Below, one piece after another: positions 33,379 through 42,390 of a stretch of 64,000 nucleotides of DNA. Below the pieces are notes generated by a model. That model was not told the origin of the DNA. It saw only the letters and a list, made by a program, of their open reading frames with translations, and searched no databases. Source of the stretch: Oceaniovalibus sp. ACAM 378 (lineage in GTDB: Bacteria; Pseudomonadota; Alphaproteobacteria; Rhodobacterales; Rhodobacteraceae); the NCBI RefSeq assembly GCF_008085915.1, contig NZ_VSJK01000002.1, forward strand, positions 62,001 through 126,000, in the 5' to 3' direction. Numbering within the stretch: position 1 is the first letter of the stretch; each line of letters begins with the position of its first letter. A program made the position numbers and the translations under genes.

Positions 33379-34118
33379 CAGACTTTCTCCAGCGCACGGT
33401 CGAGCCAGCCCAGAAATCCGCCCTGGGCGGTGGTCACAGGCTCAAGAAAGGGGGCCAAGACGTCGATGTCCTGATCCTTGGGACGGGGCGGCAGATATTT
33501 GTTGACCGGTTTGGTTCCCTGTTCGGGCATCAGATCAAAACCGCCCCGTTCGGCCACCAATTTGCTGACGTCGGAATCGGGGTCGCCAAGATCGCCGAAA
33601 TGTCGTGCCCCCGAGGGGCAGGTGCGGACACAGACGGGCACCCGGTCTACTTCGGGCAGGTTTTCATTGTAGATCCGGTCGACGCAGAGGGTGCATTTTT
33701 TCATCACCTTCTCGACCGGGTCCATTTCCCGCGCGCCATAAGGGCAGGCCCAGGCGCACAAACCGCAGCCGATGCAATCTTTTTCGTTGACCAGAACGAT
33801 CCCGTCTTCCACCCGCTTGTAACTGGCACCGGTCGGGCAGACGGTCACACAGGGGGCGTCTTCGCAGTGCAGGCAGGATTTCGGGAAATGTACGGTCTGT
33901 GCCGGGGCGGCTTCGGGTTTCACCTCGAAAGAATGGATGCGGTTCAGGAAGGCCCCGACAGGATTGGCACCATAGGCGTCCTTGTCGGCCAAAGGCGCGC
34001 TTTCATTCTCGGTATTCCATCCTTTGCAGGAGGTCACGCAGGCATGGCAACCGACACAGGTGTCCAGATCGATCACCAGCCCCAGTTTGCGTTGGGTCGT
34101 TTCAGGCAGCGTGGTCAT
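33378..34118 (-). CDS. soeB: Iron-sulfur subunit of membrane sulfite dehydrogenase (SoeB-like, DmsB family)
   Basis: The 246-residue protein has four ferredoxin-type Cys clusters: CVGCHACVTSCKGWN near residue 18, CLHCEDAPCVTVCPTGA near 95, CIGCGLCAWACPYGA near 126 and CTLCVDRI...CVRTCPSGA near 145-168. These give four [4Fe-4S] centres relaying electrons from the Mo subunit to the membrane anchor. It has no signal peptide. It starts 90 bases after soeA and overlaps soeC by one base. Confidence 0.86.
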   Translation of the reverse strand: MTTLPETTQRKLGLVIDLDTCVGCHACVTSCKGWNTENESAPLADKDAYGANPVGAFLNRIHSFEVKPEAAPAQTVHFPKSCLHCEDAPCVTVCPTGASYKRVEDGIVLVNEKDCIGCGLCAWACPYGAREMDPVEKVMKKCTLCVDRIYNENLPEVDRVPVCVRTCPSGARHFGDLGDPDSDVSKLVAERGGFDLMPEQGTKPVNKYLPPRPKDQDIDVLAPFLEPVTTAQGGFLGWLDRALEKV

Positions 34119-34208
34119 ACCGGCTCTCCCAGCTTTTAGTGATCAAGATACCCGCGCCGGAAGCACGAGGTTTCAACGAAAATTTGCATCCCGCCTTTGA
34201 TGTCCGGC

Positions 34209-37040
34209 TCATGAGCCCACCTTCTGGCGAACATTGGCCGGTCCGCGTCCGACCGGTGAAACCTGTTCGCCGGTGTCGGGATAGCTGCGCGCAGGCGTGC
34301 GCACCTTTTCAATCTTCACCCGCAGATCGAACCAGGCCGCCTGCCCGGTCACCGGATCCGAGTTTGCATAGCGCAACCCGTCGCCCTTTGCGGGCAGCAG
34401 TTCGTGAATGATATGGTTCAGCAGAAAGCCTTTTTTCGCCTCGGGCGCGTCCTTGTCCAGTGCCCAGGCACCGGCGCGTTTGCCGATGGCGTTCCAGGTC
34501 CAGATCGTGTTTTCGTTCAGCGCCGCCATATGCGCCACGGGAACGGTAATCTCACCGTGGATCGATGAGACGCGCGCCCAATCGCCATCGCTGAACCCGT
34601 TTGCCTCCCAGATCTTGGTCGGGACATACATCGGGTTGTGCCCATGGATCTGGCGCAGCCAGGCGTTCTGCGACCCCCAGGAGTGATACATCGCCATCGG
34701 TCGCTGGGTCAGGGCGTGGATCGGGTATTCGACCGGGTCGGCATGGCCGTCTTCCAGTGGCGGATACCAGACCGGCAGCGGATCGAGAGTCAGCTTGATC
34801 CGTTCGCGCAGGTGCTCGGGGGGCTGACGGGTGCCATGGCCTTCGGCAGCCAGTTGGAACCGGCGCATGGGTTCAGACCAAAGCGTGAAGATATAAGGCG
34901 TTGGTTTGTCGAACAGGCCGATGTCGACGGCCCAATTCTGATAGGCCATGTTCCACGGTTTATAGAACAGCGCGTCGTCCGGGATATGGCTGCTCCAGAA
35001 CCCGCCGTTCTGGATATAGGCGTCGATCTGACCCTCGTTCGGCGCACCGCGTCCTTCGGACAGCCCGGTTTCGCCAATCCGCCAGCCCGCAAGCGGCCCG
35101 ATCCCGGGGCGGCGTTCGTGGCTGACGATATAGTCGGCGTAATCGGCAAATTTCTGCGATCCGTCCTCGTTCACGAAACCCGGAAGGTTCAGCCGCGCAC
35201 CCAGATCGACCAGCGCCGACTGGAAGCCTTTGACGTTGCGGTCAGGCTCGACCACGGGCCAGCGGATCGCGTCGGCCACGGCGTCGGCCTCGCTGATCGG
35301 GCGGTCAAGCAGTGAGATACAGTCGTGACGTTCAAGATAGGTCGTGTCGGGCAGGATCAGGTCGGAATAAGCGACCATTTCCGAACTGTAGGCATCTGAA
35401 TAGATGATATGCGGGATGACATATTCGCCGCTTTCATCCTTGTCGGTCAGCATTTTCATGACGCCGGATGTGTTCATCGACGAATTCCACGCCATGTTCG
35501 CCATATACATGAACAGCGTGTCGATCTTGTAGGGATCGCCGGCATGGGCGTTGGAAATCACCATATGCATCATGCCGTGCGACGACATGGGATTGTCCCA
35601 TGAAAACGCCTTGTCGATGCGCGCCGGTTCGCCCTCGGGGGTCAGGCACAGATCGTCCGGACCATGGGTGAACCCCAGATGCGGCCCGTCCAGCGGTTTG
35701 CCCGGCGTGACGTTGTAATGCGGTTTCGGGTGCGCGGTGGCGGGTTTCGGATAGGGCGGTTTGAACCGCATGCCACCGGGGGTTTCGACGCTGCCCAGCA
35801 GGATCTGCAAAAGATGCAGCGAACGGCAGGTCTGAAATCCGTTCGAGTGGGCGGAAATTCCGCGCATCGCGTGGAACGACACCGGGCGGCCAATCATTTT
35901 CTCATGCTTGGTGCCACGGAAGTCGGTCCAGGGCTGATCAATCTCGATGGCTTCGTCAAAAGCGACGCGGGCCAGCTCGGCGGCGATCCGGTGAATCCGG
36001 TTGGCGGGCAGACCGATCCGGTCGGCGACAGCCTCGGGGGTATAGGTGTCGGTCAGGTATTTGTCGGCGATATGCTGAAACACGGTGCGGTGGCTGATAC
36101 CGGCGCGGCGCAGTGTTCCGGCCAGATCGGGTTGCACCCCGGGCTGGTCAAAAGCAGCGGGCTTGCCGGTCACCCGGTCGATCACCATATCCTTGCCGTC
36201 GTCGGTTTTCAGAAGCAGGCCGAATTCCGGGCTTTTCGGGTCTTCGTTGACCAGCACCGGCGAGTTGGTGAACTGCGCCAGATAGGACAGATCGACCTTG
36301 CCCGCCTTCAGCAGGCAGTGAATCAGCGACAGGATGAACAATCCATCGGTGCCCGGCGTGATCCCCACCCATTCATCGGCAATGGCGTTATAGCCGCTGC
36401 GGATCGGGTTGACCCCGATCACCTTGGCGCCGCGCGCCTTCAGTTTGCCCAGACCCATCTTGATCGGGTTGGAATCGTGATCCTCGGCCACGCCAAACAG
36501 CATGAACAGTTTGGTGCGGTCCCAGTCGGGCTGGCCGAACTCCCAGAATGCGCCGCCCATGGTATAGATGCCCGCCGCCGCCATGTTGACGGAACAGAAC
36601 CCCCCGTGTGCGGCATAGTTTGGCGTGCCAAACGCCTGCGCCCACCATGACGTAAAGCTTTGCGATTGGTCGCGTCCGGTGAAAAACGCCAGTTTCTCGG
36701 GCGCGGTCTCACGGATCGGCTTCAGCCATTTGACCGCGATGTCATAGGCTTCGTCCCATGAAATTTCTTCGAACTTGCCCGAACCACGTTCGCCCACCCG
36801 TTTCATCGGGGCGCGCAGGCGGGCGGGTGACAGGTGCTGCATGATCCCGGCGGCACCCTTGGCACAGAGCACACCCTTGTTCACCGGATGGTCGCGGTTG
36901 CCCTCGATATAGGCAACCTGGCCCTTTTTCATATGCACGTTGATGCCACAGCGGCAGGCGCACATATAACAGGTGGTCTTGCGCACCTCATCGGACACCT
37001 TGGGCGAGGTGTCGATTTCGGGTTGGGTATGGTGTGTCAT
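34209..37040 (-). CDS. soeA: Molybdopterin catalytic subunit of sulfite dehydrogenase (SoeA-like)
   Basis: The 943-residue protein is of the DMSO reductase/polysulfide reductase superfamily. The N-terminal [4Fe-4S] motif is CYMCACRCGINVHM (residues about 24-37) with CAKGAAG downstream. ISWDEAYDIAVKWL and the long Mo-bis-MGD domains follow, and the C-terminal MopB domain carries HALTQRPMAMYHSWGSQN. There is no twin-arginine signal, so the enzyme should face the cytoplasm, as described for SoeABC of purple sulfur bacteria and roseobacters. In this operon (tauR-xsc-pta-tauE-soeABC) it would oxidise the sulfite released by Xsc to sulfate. A DMSO or polysulfide reductase role is less likely but not excluded. 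Confidence 0.84.
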   Translation of the reverse strand: MTHHTQPEIDTSPKVSDEVRKTTCYMCACRCGINVHMKKGQVAYIEGNRDHPVNKGVLCAKGAAGIMQHLSPARLRAPMKRVGERGSGKFEEISWDEAYDIAVKWLKPIRETAPEKLAFFTGRDQSQSFTSWWAQAFGTPNYAAHGGFCSVNMAAAGIYTMGGAFWEFGQPDWDRTKLFMLFGVAEDHDSNPIKMGLGKLKARGAKVIGVNPIRSGYNAIADEWVGITPGTDGLFILSLIHCLLKAGKVDLSYLAQFTNSPVLVNEDPKSPEFGLLLKTDDGKDMVIDRVTGKPAAFDQPGVQPDLAGTLRRAGISHRTVFQHIADKYLTDTYTPEAVADRIGLPANRIHRIAAELARVAFDEAIEIDQPWTDFRGTKHEKMIGRPVSFHAMRGISAHSNGFQTCRSLHLLQILLGSVETPGGMRFKPPYPKPATAHPKPHYNVTPGKPLDGPHLGFTHGPDDLCLTPEGEPARIDKAFSWDNPMSSHGMMHMVISNAHAGDPYKIDTLFMYMANMAWNSSMNTSGVMKMLTDKDESGEYVIPHIIYSDAYSSEMVAYSDLILPDTTYLERHDCISLLDRPISEADAVADAIRWPVVEPDRNVKGFQSALVDLGARLNLPGFVNEDGSQKFADYADYIVSHERRPGIGPLAGWRIGETGLSEGRGAPNEGQIDAYIQNGGFWSSHIPDDALFYKPWNMAYQNWAVDIGLFDKPTPYIFTLWSEPMRRFQLAAEGHGTRQPPEHLRERIKLTLDPLPVWYPPLEDGHADPVEYPIHALTQRPMAMYHSWGSQNAWLRQIHGHNPMYVPTKIWEANGFSDGDWARVSSIHGEITVPVAHMAALNENTIWTWNAIGKRAGAWALDKDAPEAKKGFLLNHIIHELLPAKGDGLRYANSDPVTGQAAWFDLRVKIEKVRTPARSYPDTGEQVSPVGRGPANVRQKVGS

Positions 37041-37074
37041 GGGTGGGATGCCTTCCTGTGCCGCGCCAAGCGGA

Positions 37075-37842
37075 TCATGTCAGCGCCGTGCGCGCAAGGG
37101 CCAGTCCGGCCAGCCCCATCAGAAGCGACAGGCAAAACGGGCGATACCATGGTTCGAACCGTGGGGTGAAGAGAAGCTTTCCGCCAATGACACCCAGCGC
37201 GGCGGCAGGTGCCAGAAACAGACCGCGCGCCACCGTCCGTCCATCCATGGCACCGAACCACAGCAGGGTGGCCAGTGTCGTGACGGTCGAAAACAGCAGG
37301 AACACCACCAGCGACGCACGCATTTGACGCGCCGGACTGTCCGAGGCCAGAACATAAAGCGCGACAACCATTCCGCCGACCGATGCAATTCCTGTGGCGA
37401 TCCCGGCCAGCAGACCCGCGCCATAAAGCCCCGGCTTTGTGGCCAGAAATGCCAGCCGGATCCGCGCCAGTTGCGTCGCGGCCAGCACCAGAATCACGAC
37501 GAGCGCGACCAGTTTGCTGATCTCGACCGGCAGCGCCATGGTCAGCGCAAAGCCCACGGGCACACCGACCATTGATCCGACGACAAGGCCAAAGACGACA
37601 CGGCGGTCCGCTTCGGCCCAGCCGCCCCGCGCCATCAGGACCGAGGCTGTCATTTCCAGCCACCAACACACCGGGATCAGTTCGACAGGCGGCAGGATCA
37701 GCACCGCGCTGGCCATCGTCATGGCTGACAGGGCAAACCCTGAAAAACCGCGTACCAGACCGGCAAGCAGGACGATGCCAAAGAGGATCGCGAGGTTTCC
37801 CGCGCTCAGATCCGTCATTGCCGTGATATCGAACAGGTTCAT
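37075..37842 (-). CDS. tauE: TauE/SafE family sulfite/organosulfur exporter
   Basis: The 255-residue membrane protein has about eight helices and the two-fold repeat pattern of the family: LAGLVRGFSGFALSAMTMA near residue 25, PVCWWLEMTASVLMARGG, and in the second half GLLAGIATGIASVGGMVVA. Family members in taurine and sulfoacetate clusters are proposed to export sulfite. Its ATG overlaps the pta stop by four bases and it ends 34 bases before soeA, so it is part of the sulfonate operon. Confidence 0.87.
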   Translation of the reverse strand: MNLFDITAMTDLSAGNLAILFGIVLLAGLVRGFSGFALSAMTMASAVLILPPVELIPVCWWLEMTASVLMARGGWAEADRRVVFGLVVGSMVGVPVGFALTMALPVEISKLVALVVILVLAATQLARIRLAFLATKPGLYGAGLLAGIATGIASVGGMVVALYVLASDSPARQMRASLVVFLLFSTVTTLATLLWFGAMDGRTVARGLFLAPAAALGVIGGKLLFTPRFEPWYRPFCLSLLMGLAGLALARTALT

Positions 37843-38774
37843 GCACGGCTTATGGCGGCAAGTGCGACCGAGGCAAGCCGGGCCGCAGGTGGATCAGCGC
37901 GCGAGGTCAACAGGATCGGCACCGAGGCGCCCGTGACGATACCCGCCGCACAGCCCCCCGAAAGATACACAAGCGATTTGAACAACACATTGCCCGAAAC
38001 GATATCGGGCACGATCACCGCATCGGCGTATCCCGCCACCGGATCGTCAGTCAGACCCTTGGTGGCAGCGCTTTCGGGCGACAGGATCAGATCCAGCGCG
38101 AGCGGACCCGAAAAATCGGCATCGGTGATATTGTCCCGTGCCCATTCGGCCAGTTCTGCCGCTTCGCCCGATGAGGGTACGGCAGGGAGTACGCTTTCAG
38201 TGGCCGACAGAAACGCGACACGCGGCCGGGCGGTGCCTAGACGATGCAGCAGATCGACCACCGCATGGGTCGCGTCGCGGCGGGTTTCGATGTTGGGCGA
38301 TACGTTCACCGCCGCATCGGAAATCAACAGCGGGCGACCGCCGGATGGATGGGTGATGTAAAAGATATGAACCAGCCGCCGCCCGGTGCGCAGCCCTGCA
38401 TCACGAGCCAGAGCGGCCTTCATGAAAGTGTCCGAGTGCAACTGACCCTTCATCAGCACATCGGCGTCGCCACGCCCGCAGGCCTCGGCGGCGGCCTTGG
38501 CCGATGCTTCTTCGCCTGTCGCTTCGATCAGCGGAAAGGTGGATATGTCCCAGTCGAGCGCACGCGCTTCGGCGCGGATCAGATCGGGTTCGCCGGTAAA
38601 GATCGGGTGCATGATCCCGGCGCGGGTCGCATCCATCGCGGCCTGCATCGGCAGGGGCGCACCGGCGCGAGCGATGGCGACACGGGGTGCCCCGGCGGCG
38701 CGGGCCATGTCCAGCAGACCTGTCGGACAGACTGCCGGTGTATCAGACAGAAAGGGCGAACGGACGTCGGACAT
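37839..38774 (-). CDS. pta: Phosphate acetyltransferase (short form)
   Basis: The 311-residue protein is a PTA_PTB domain enzyme. It has PRVAIARAG near residue 30, DVLMKGQLHSDTFMKAAL near 105, GRRLVHIFYITHPSGGRPLLISDAAVN near 130, and the C-terminal PDIVSGNVLFKSLVYLSGG. It converts the acetyl phosphate made by Xsc into acetyl-CoA. The gene order xsc-pta is the standard one in alphaproteobacterial taurine and isethionate dissimilation. It overlaps tauE by four bases. Confidence 0.92.
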   Translation of the reverse strand: MSDVRSPFLSDTPAVCPTGLLDMARAAGAPRVAIARAGAPLPMQAAMDATRAGIMHPIFTGEPDLIRAEARALDWDISTFPLIEATGEEASAKAAAEACGRGDADVLMKGQLHSDTFMKAALARDAGLRTGRRLVHIFYITHPSGGRPLLISDAAVNVSPNIETRRDATHAVVDLLHRLGTARPRVAFLSATESVLPAVPSSGEAAELAEWARDNITDADFSGPLALDLILSPESAATKGLTDDPVAGYADAVIVPDIVSGNVLFKSLVYLSGGCAAGIVTGASVPILLTSRADPPAARLASVALAAISRA

Positions 38775-38800
38775 TTGAAAGCCTTGTGGTTTAAGGAAGC

Positions 38801-38827
38801 GGGCCCGCGCGTTTGCGGCGCGGGCCC
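38801..38827 (-). promoter_or_regulatory. GC-rich stem-loop between xsc and pta
   Basis: GGGCCCGCGC (38801-38810) pairs perfectly with GCGCGGGCCC (38818-38827). It lies in the 63-base xsc-pta gap. On the minus (coding) strand no T run follows, so it is more likely an mRNA processing or stabilising hairpin than a terminator; on the plus strand a short TTTTC follows. Confidence 0.55.
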
Positions 38828-38837
38828 GGCGTTTTCT

Positions 38838-40607
38838 TTATTCTACGGTCATGTCCGAACCGCTGACACCGGCAACGGCGACTGGTTTCTTCATCGCGTC
38901 GCGGCGGAATGGTTCGCCCAGCTCCTGGTTCAGCAGCACCTCGATAAAGGTCGTGGTACCATTGGCCATCTGTGCCTTGACGGCAGTGTCCAGAGCATCG
39001 GTCAGACCCTGCATCGTGGTCACCTGCACACCCTCAAGCCCACAAGCCTTGGCAATGCCCGCATAGGACACTTTGGTATCCAGTTCGGTGCCGACAAAGT
39101 TGTCATCGAACCACAGGGTCGTGTTACGCTTTTCGGCGCCCCACTGATAGTTGCGGAAGATCACCATGGTGATGGCGGGCCAGTCGTCCCGTCCCACCGA
39201 TACCATTTCGTTCATCGAAATGCCGAAGGCGCCGTCGCCTGCAAAACCCACGACGGGCACATCGGGCTGGCCGATCTTTGCGCCGCAGATCGCCGGAAAG
39301 CCATATCCGCAGGGACCGAACAATCCGGGTGCGAGATATTTGCGGCCATCCTCAAAGCTGGGATAGGCGTTGCCGATGGCACAGTTGTTGCCAATGTCCG
39401 AACTGATGATCGCATTCTTGGGCAGAGCGGCCTGAATCGCGCGCCAAGCCTGACGCGGCGACATCTTTTCCGGCTCGCGGTTGCGGGCGCGTTCGTTCCA
39501 GGTTGTGCCCGGATCGTCATCCTCGTGGTCGAGGCTGGTCAGTTCTTGTGCCCAGGCCGATTTGGTCTGTGCGATCATCGACTTGCGCGCATCGCGTCCA
39601 GTATCGCCGGCGTTTTCGCCAAGGTGCGAAAGGATACCCTCGGCGACCTTTTTCGCATCACCGACGATGCCGACAGCCACGGATTTGGTCAGACCGATCC
39701 GGTCAGGGTTCAGATCGACCTGAATGATTTTCGCGTCCTTGGGCCAATAGTCGATGCCATAGCCCGGCAGGGTGGAAAACGGGTTAAGACGGGTGCCAAG
39801 CGCCAGAACGACATCGGCCTTGGCAATCAGCTCCATTCCCGCCTTGCTGCCGTTATAGCCCAGAGGGCCGGCAAACAGGGGGTGCGAACCCGGGAAAGCA
39901 TCGTTGTGCTGGTATCCGACACAGACCGGCGCATCCAGTTTTTCGGCCAGTTTCATGCTGGCGTTGATGCCACCGGCCAGAACCACGCCTGCACCGTTCA
40001 GGATCACCGGGAATTTTGCCGATGACAGAAGCTCGGCTGCCTTTTTCACCGCATCCGCGCCGCCTGCAGGCGTTTCAAATTCGAGAACTGCGGGCAGGTC
40101 GATATCAATCACCTGAGTCCAGAAGTCGCGCGGCACGTTGATCTGCGCCGGGGCAGAGGCGCGGTACGCCTTAAGGATCACCCGGTTCAGAACTTCGGCG
40201 ATGCGGGACGGATCGCGCACTTCTTCCTGATAGGCGACGCAATCCTTGAACAGGTTCATCTGTTCCATTTCCTGGAACCCGCCCTGACCAATGGTCTTGT
40301 TGGCCGCCTGAGGCGTGACCAGCAACAGCGGTGTGTGGTTCCAGTATGCGGTTTTCACCGAGGTGACAAAGTTGGTGATGCCGGGGCCGTTCTGCGCGAT
40401 CATCATCGACATTTCGCCGGTGGCGCGGGTGTATCCGTCGGCCATCATCCCGGCGGTCATTTCATGGGCACAGTCCCAGAATTTGATGCCCGCCTTGGGA
40501 AACAGATCGGAAATCGGCATCATGGCCGAACCGATGATTCCGAATGCATGGCGAATTCCGTGGGATTGCAGCACTTTTACAAAGGCTTCTTCGGTCGTCA
40601 TTTTCAT
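38838..40607 (-). CDS. xsc: Sulfoacetaldehyde acetyltransferase
   Basis: The 589-residue ThDP enzyme starts MKMTTEEAFVKVLQSHGIRH. It shows FGIIGSAMMPISDLFP near residue 30, ATGEMSMMIAQNGPGITN near 75, and the ThDP-binding segment GDGAFGISMNEMVSVGRDDWP with FRNYQWGAEKRNT near 465-500. Length and motifs match Xsc closely. It converts sulfoacetaldehyde and phosphate to acetyl phosphate and sulfite. ATG at 40607 follows GGAGGACACC. It sits downstream of tauR and upstream of pta; candidate TauR boxes precede it. Confidence 0.96.
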   Translation of the reverse strand: MKMTTEEAFVKVLQSHGIRHAFGIIGSAMMPISDLFPKAGIKFWDCAHEMTAGMMADGYTRATGEMSMMIAQNGPGITNFVTSVKTAYWNHTPLLLVTPQAANKTIGQGGFQEMEQMNLFKDCVAYQEEVRDPSRIAEVLNRVILKAYRASAPAQINVPRDFWTQVIDIDLPAVLEFETPAGGADAVKKAAELLSSAKFPVILNGAGVVLAGGINASMKLAEKLDAPVCVGYQHNDAFPGSHPLFAGPLGYNGSKAGMELIAKADVVLALGTRLNPFSTLPGYGIDYWPKDAKIIQVDLNPDRIGLTKSVAVGIVGDAKKVAEGILSHLGENAGDTGRDARKSMIAQTKSAWAQELTSLDHEDDDPGTTWNERARNREPEKMSPRQAWRAIQAALPKNAIISSDIGNNCAIGNAYPSFEDGRKYLAPGLFGPCGYGFPAICGAKIGQPDVPVVGFAGDGAFGISMNEMVSVGRDDWPAITMVIFRNYQWGAEKRNTTLWFDDNFVGTELDTKVSYAGIAKACGLEGVQVTTMQGLTDALDTAVKAQMANGTTTFIEVLLNQELGEPFRRDAMKKPVAVAGVSGSDMTVE

Positions 40608-40663
40608 TTGCGGTGTCCTCCTACGGGCGCATTGCACCGTGTCTTAGTGCCAACCATTGCCCC

Positions 40664-40699
40664 GCGATAGGGCCAGTTGCGCGGTCGATCTAGAGCCAG
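40664..40699 (-). promoter_or_regulatory. Candidate TauR boxes upstream of xsc
   Basis: Read on the minus strand, CTGGCTCTAGATCG (40699-40686) and CTGGCCCTATCGC (40676-40664) form a direct repeat whose starts are exactly 23 bases apart. The same repeat with the same spacing occurs upstream of tauR (42253-42288). They lie 57-92 bases upstream of the xsc ATG, suitable for MocR-type activation. MocR/TauR regulators are known to bind direct repeats; the assignment here is inferred. Confidence 0.6.
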
Positions 40700-40779
40700 C
40701 CAGATATTTTTGAGCCGTTTGGTCTCAAAATGCAAGCCGTTCGTGGTATTTTGCCGGTGCCGTAACGGCGGTATCGGCC

Positions 40780-42246
40780 TTAGTGCCCGCCATTCCGGTT
40801 CAAATGTCGTGCCACCAGTTCCAGCCCGCTGCGGATACGGTTGGTCGGAATTGACGAATAGGCAAGCCGATAGAAATTGTTCGGCGCGCCCTCGGCCACG
40901 AAAAACGGGTGGCCCGGTTCGATCAGCACCGAATCGGCCCGCAGGTCTTGCGCGATCCGGGCCATATCGGTGCCTTCGGGCGCGCGCATCCACAGGGCTG
41001 AACCGCCGAACGCGCCACGCCCCGCGATCTCCAGCCCCAGATCGCTGATCGCCGACTCCATCTCGCGCCGCCGGTCATGATAGGCGCGACTGGTGCGGCG
41101 GATCATGGCGTCATAGTGGCCCAGCGACAGGAAATAGGCGGTCGTGCGCTGGATATGGCCGGGAACATGGCGCAGCACCGTTGAACGCAGCGCCCGCGCC
41201 TCGCGGATGAACGGCGCCGATCCTACCAGAAACCCCAGTCTCAGCCCCGGAAACAGTGACTTCGAAAAGCTGCCGACAAAGATCACCCGCCCATCGGTAT
41301 CCAGCGACTTCAATGTCGGTGACGGCGATTTGAGGAACGACATCTCGAATTCATAGTCGTCTTCGACGATCAGCATGTCATTGGCCGCCGCCCTGTCCAG
41401 CAACGCCTGCCGCCGGTGCAGCGGCATGGTGGCCGCTGTCGGACATTGGTGGCTGGGCGTGGTGAACAGCACATGTGCGTCGTCGGGCACCTGCTCGGGG
41501 ATCAGCCCGTCGTCGTCCACCGGCACCGGCACCAGATTACAGCGCGACTGCACCAGAATATCACGCAGCGCCGGATAGCATGGATCCTCGATTGCCGCCG
41601 TGCGCTGCGGCGTGAGCAGAACCTGAGCCGTGAGCCAGAGCGCGTTTTGCGCGCCCATTGTGATCAGGATCTCATCGGGTTCCGCCAGTATCCCACGGCG
41701 GGGCAGTGAGCGACGGGCGATGAACTCGATCAGTTTCGGATCGTCGGAATCGTAATAGTCCGACGTCAATGCCGAGAAATCCCGCTGACCCAGCGCCTGA
41801 AGTGCGCACAATCGCCAGTTGGCGTGATCAAACAGCGTCGGATCGGTCTGGCCATAGATGAAAGGATATTTATAGCTCTGCCAGTCGGCAGGTTTCACCA
41901 TCCCAACCCCGCCGGAAAACCGCTGACCGATGGCGCGCGTCCAATCCACCCGGTCCACCCGCAGTTTCGGTGCAAAGGCGGGGTGCTGTGGTGCATTGTC
42001 GGACACAAAGTACCCGGAGCGCCCGCGTGAGGTAAGATAATCGTCAGCCAGCAGTTCGGTGAAAGCCAGGGTCACGGTGATCCGGCTGACCCCAAGATGC
42101 CGTGCAAGACTCCGGGTGGATGGCAGCCGTTCGCCCGGACGGAACCGCCCGGCCAGAATGCCCGATGCAACCATCGTCTGGATCTGGAATTGCAACGTGC
42201 CCTCGGATCGGGGGTCGAGGAAGAAAGAATCGGCGGGGACGGACAT
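40780..42246 (-). CDS. tauR: MocR-type (GntR/aminotransferase) regulator, TauR-like
   Basis: The 488-residue protein has an N-terminal winged helix (GRFRPGERLPSTRSLARHLGVSRITV, residues about 33-58). It is fused to a fold-type I aminotransferase-like domain with DDYYESD-like segments, LITMGAQNALWLTAQ near 190, HVLFTTPSHQCPTAATMP and VGSFSKSLFPGLRLGF (PLP lysine in the FSKS motif). MocR regulators of this position activate xsc-pta in response to taurine with PLP. ATG at 42246. It is divergent from dapD and upstream of xsc in the same direction. Confidence 0.88.
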   Translation of the reverse strand: MSVPADSFFLDPRSEGTLQFQIQTMVASGILAGRFRPGERLPSTRSLARHLGVSRITVTLAFTELLADDYLTSRGRSGYFVSDNAPQHPAFAPKLRVDRVDWTRAIGQRFSGGVGMVKPADWQSYKYPFIYGQTDPTLFDHANWRLCALQALGQRDFSALTSDYYDSDDPKLIEFIARRSLPRRGILAEPDEILITMGAQNALWLTAQVLLTPQRTAAIEDPCYPALRDILVQSRCNLVPVPVDDDGLIPEQVPDDAHVLFTTPSHQCPTAATMPLHRRQALLDRAAANDMLIVEDDYEFEMSFLKSPSPTLKSLDTDGRVIFVGSFSKSLFPGLRLGFLVGSAPFIREARALRSTVLRHVPGHIQRTTAYFLSLGHYDAMIRRTSRAYHDRRREMESAISDLGLEIAGRGAFGGSALWMRAPEGTDMARIAQDLRADSVLIEPGHPFFVAEGAPNNFYRLAYSSIPTNRIRSGLELVARHLNRNGGH

Positions 42247-42252
42247 ATATTT

Positions 42253-42288
42253 TTGGACCTATCGCTGTTCTCAGTTTGGCTCTATCGC
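42253..42288 (-). promoter_or_regulatory. Candidate TauR boxes in the tauR-dapD divergent region
   Basis: TTGGACCTATCGC (42253-42265) and TTGGCTCTATCGC (42276-42288) on the plus strand are direct repeats with 23-base spacing, matching the pair before xsc (consensus TGG-N2-CTATCGC). They begin only 7 bases from the tauR ATG, so binding would overlap the tauR start region and fits autoregulation. dapD starts 103 bases on the other side. Confidence 0.58.
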
Positions 42289-42390
42289 AGAACGGGCGCA
42301 AGTGGGCCGTTCCCTGTCGTCGATTGCGGTACGGGCCGTATTGTTGTTTATGAGCCTGAAATGTGAAAACGCGCCAAAGGAGCCCACCCC

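Noticed and set aside
38244-40025. 593-codon open frame on the plus strand over xsc and pta
   Set aside because: Long antisense frame caused by codon bias; xsc and pta on the minus strand are unmistakable.
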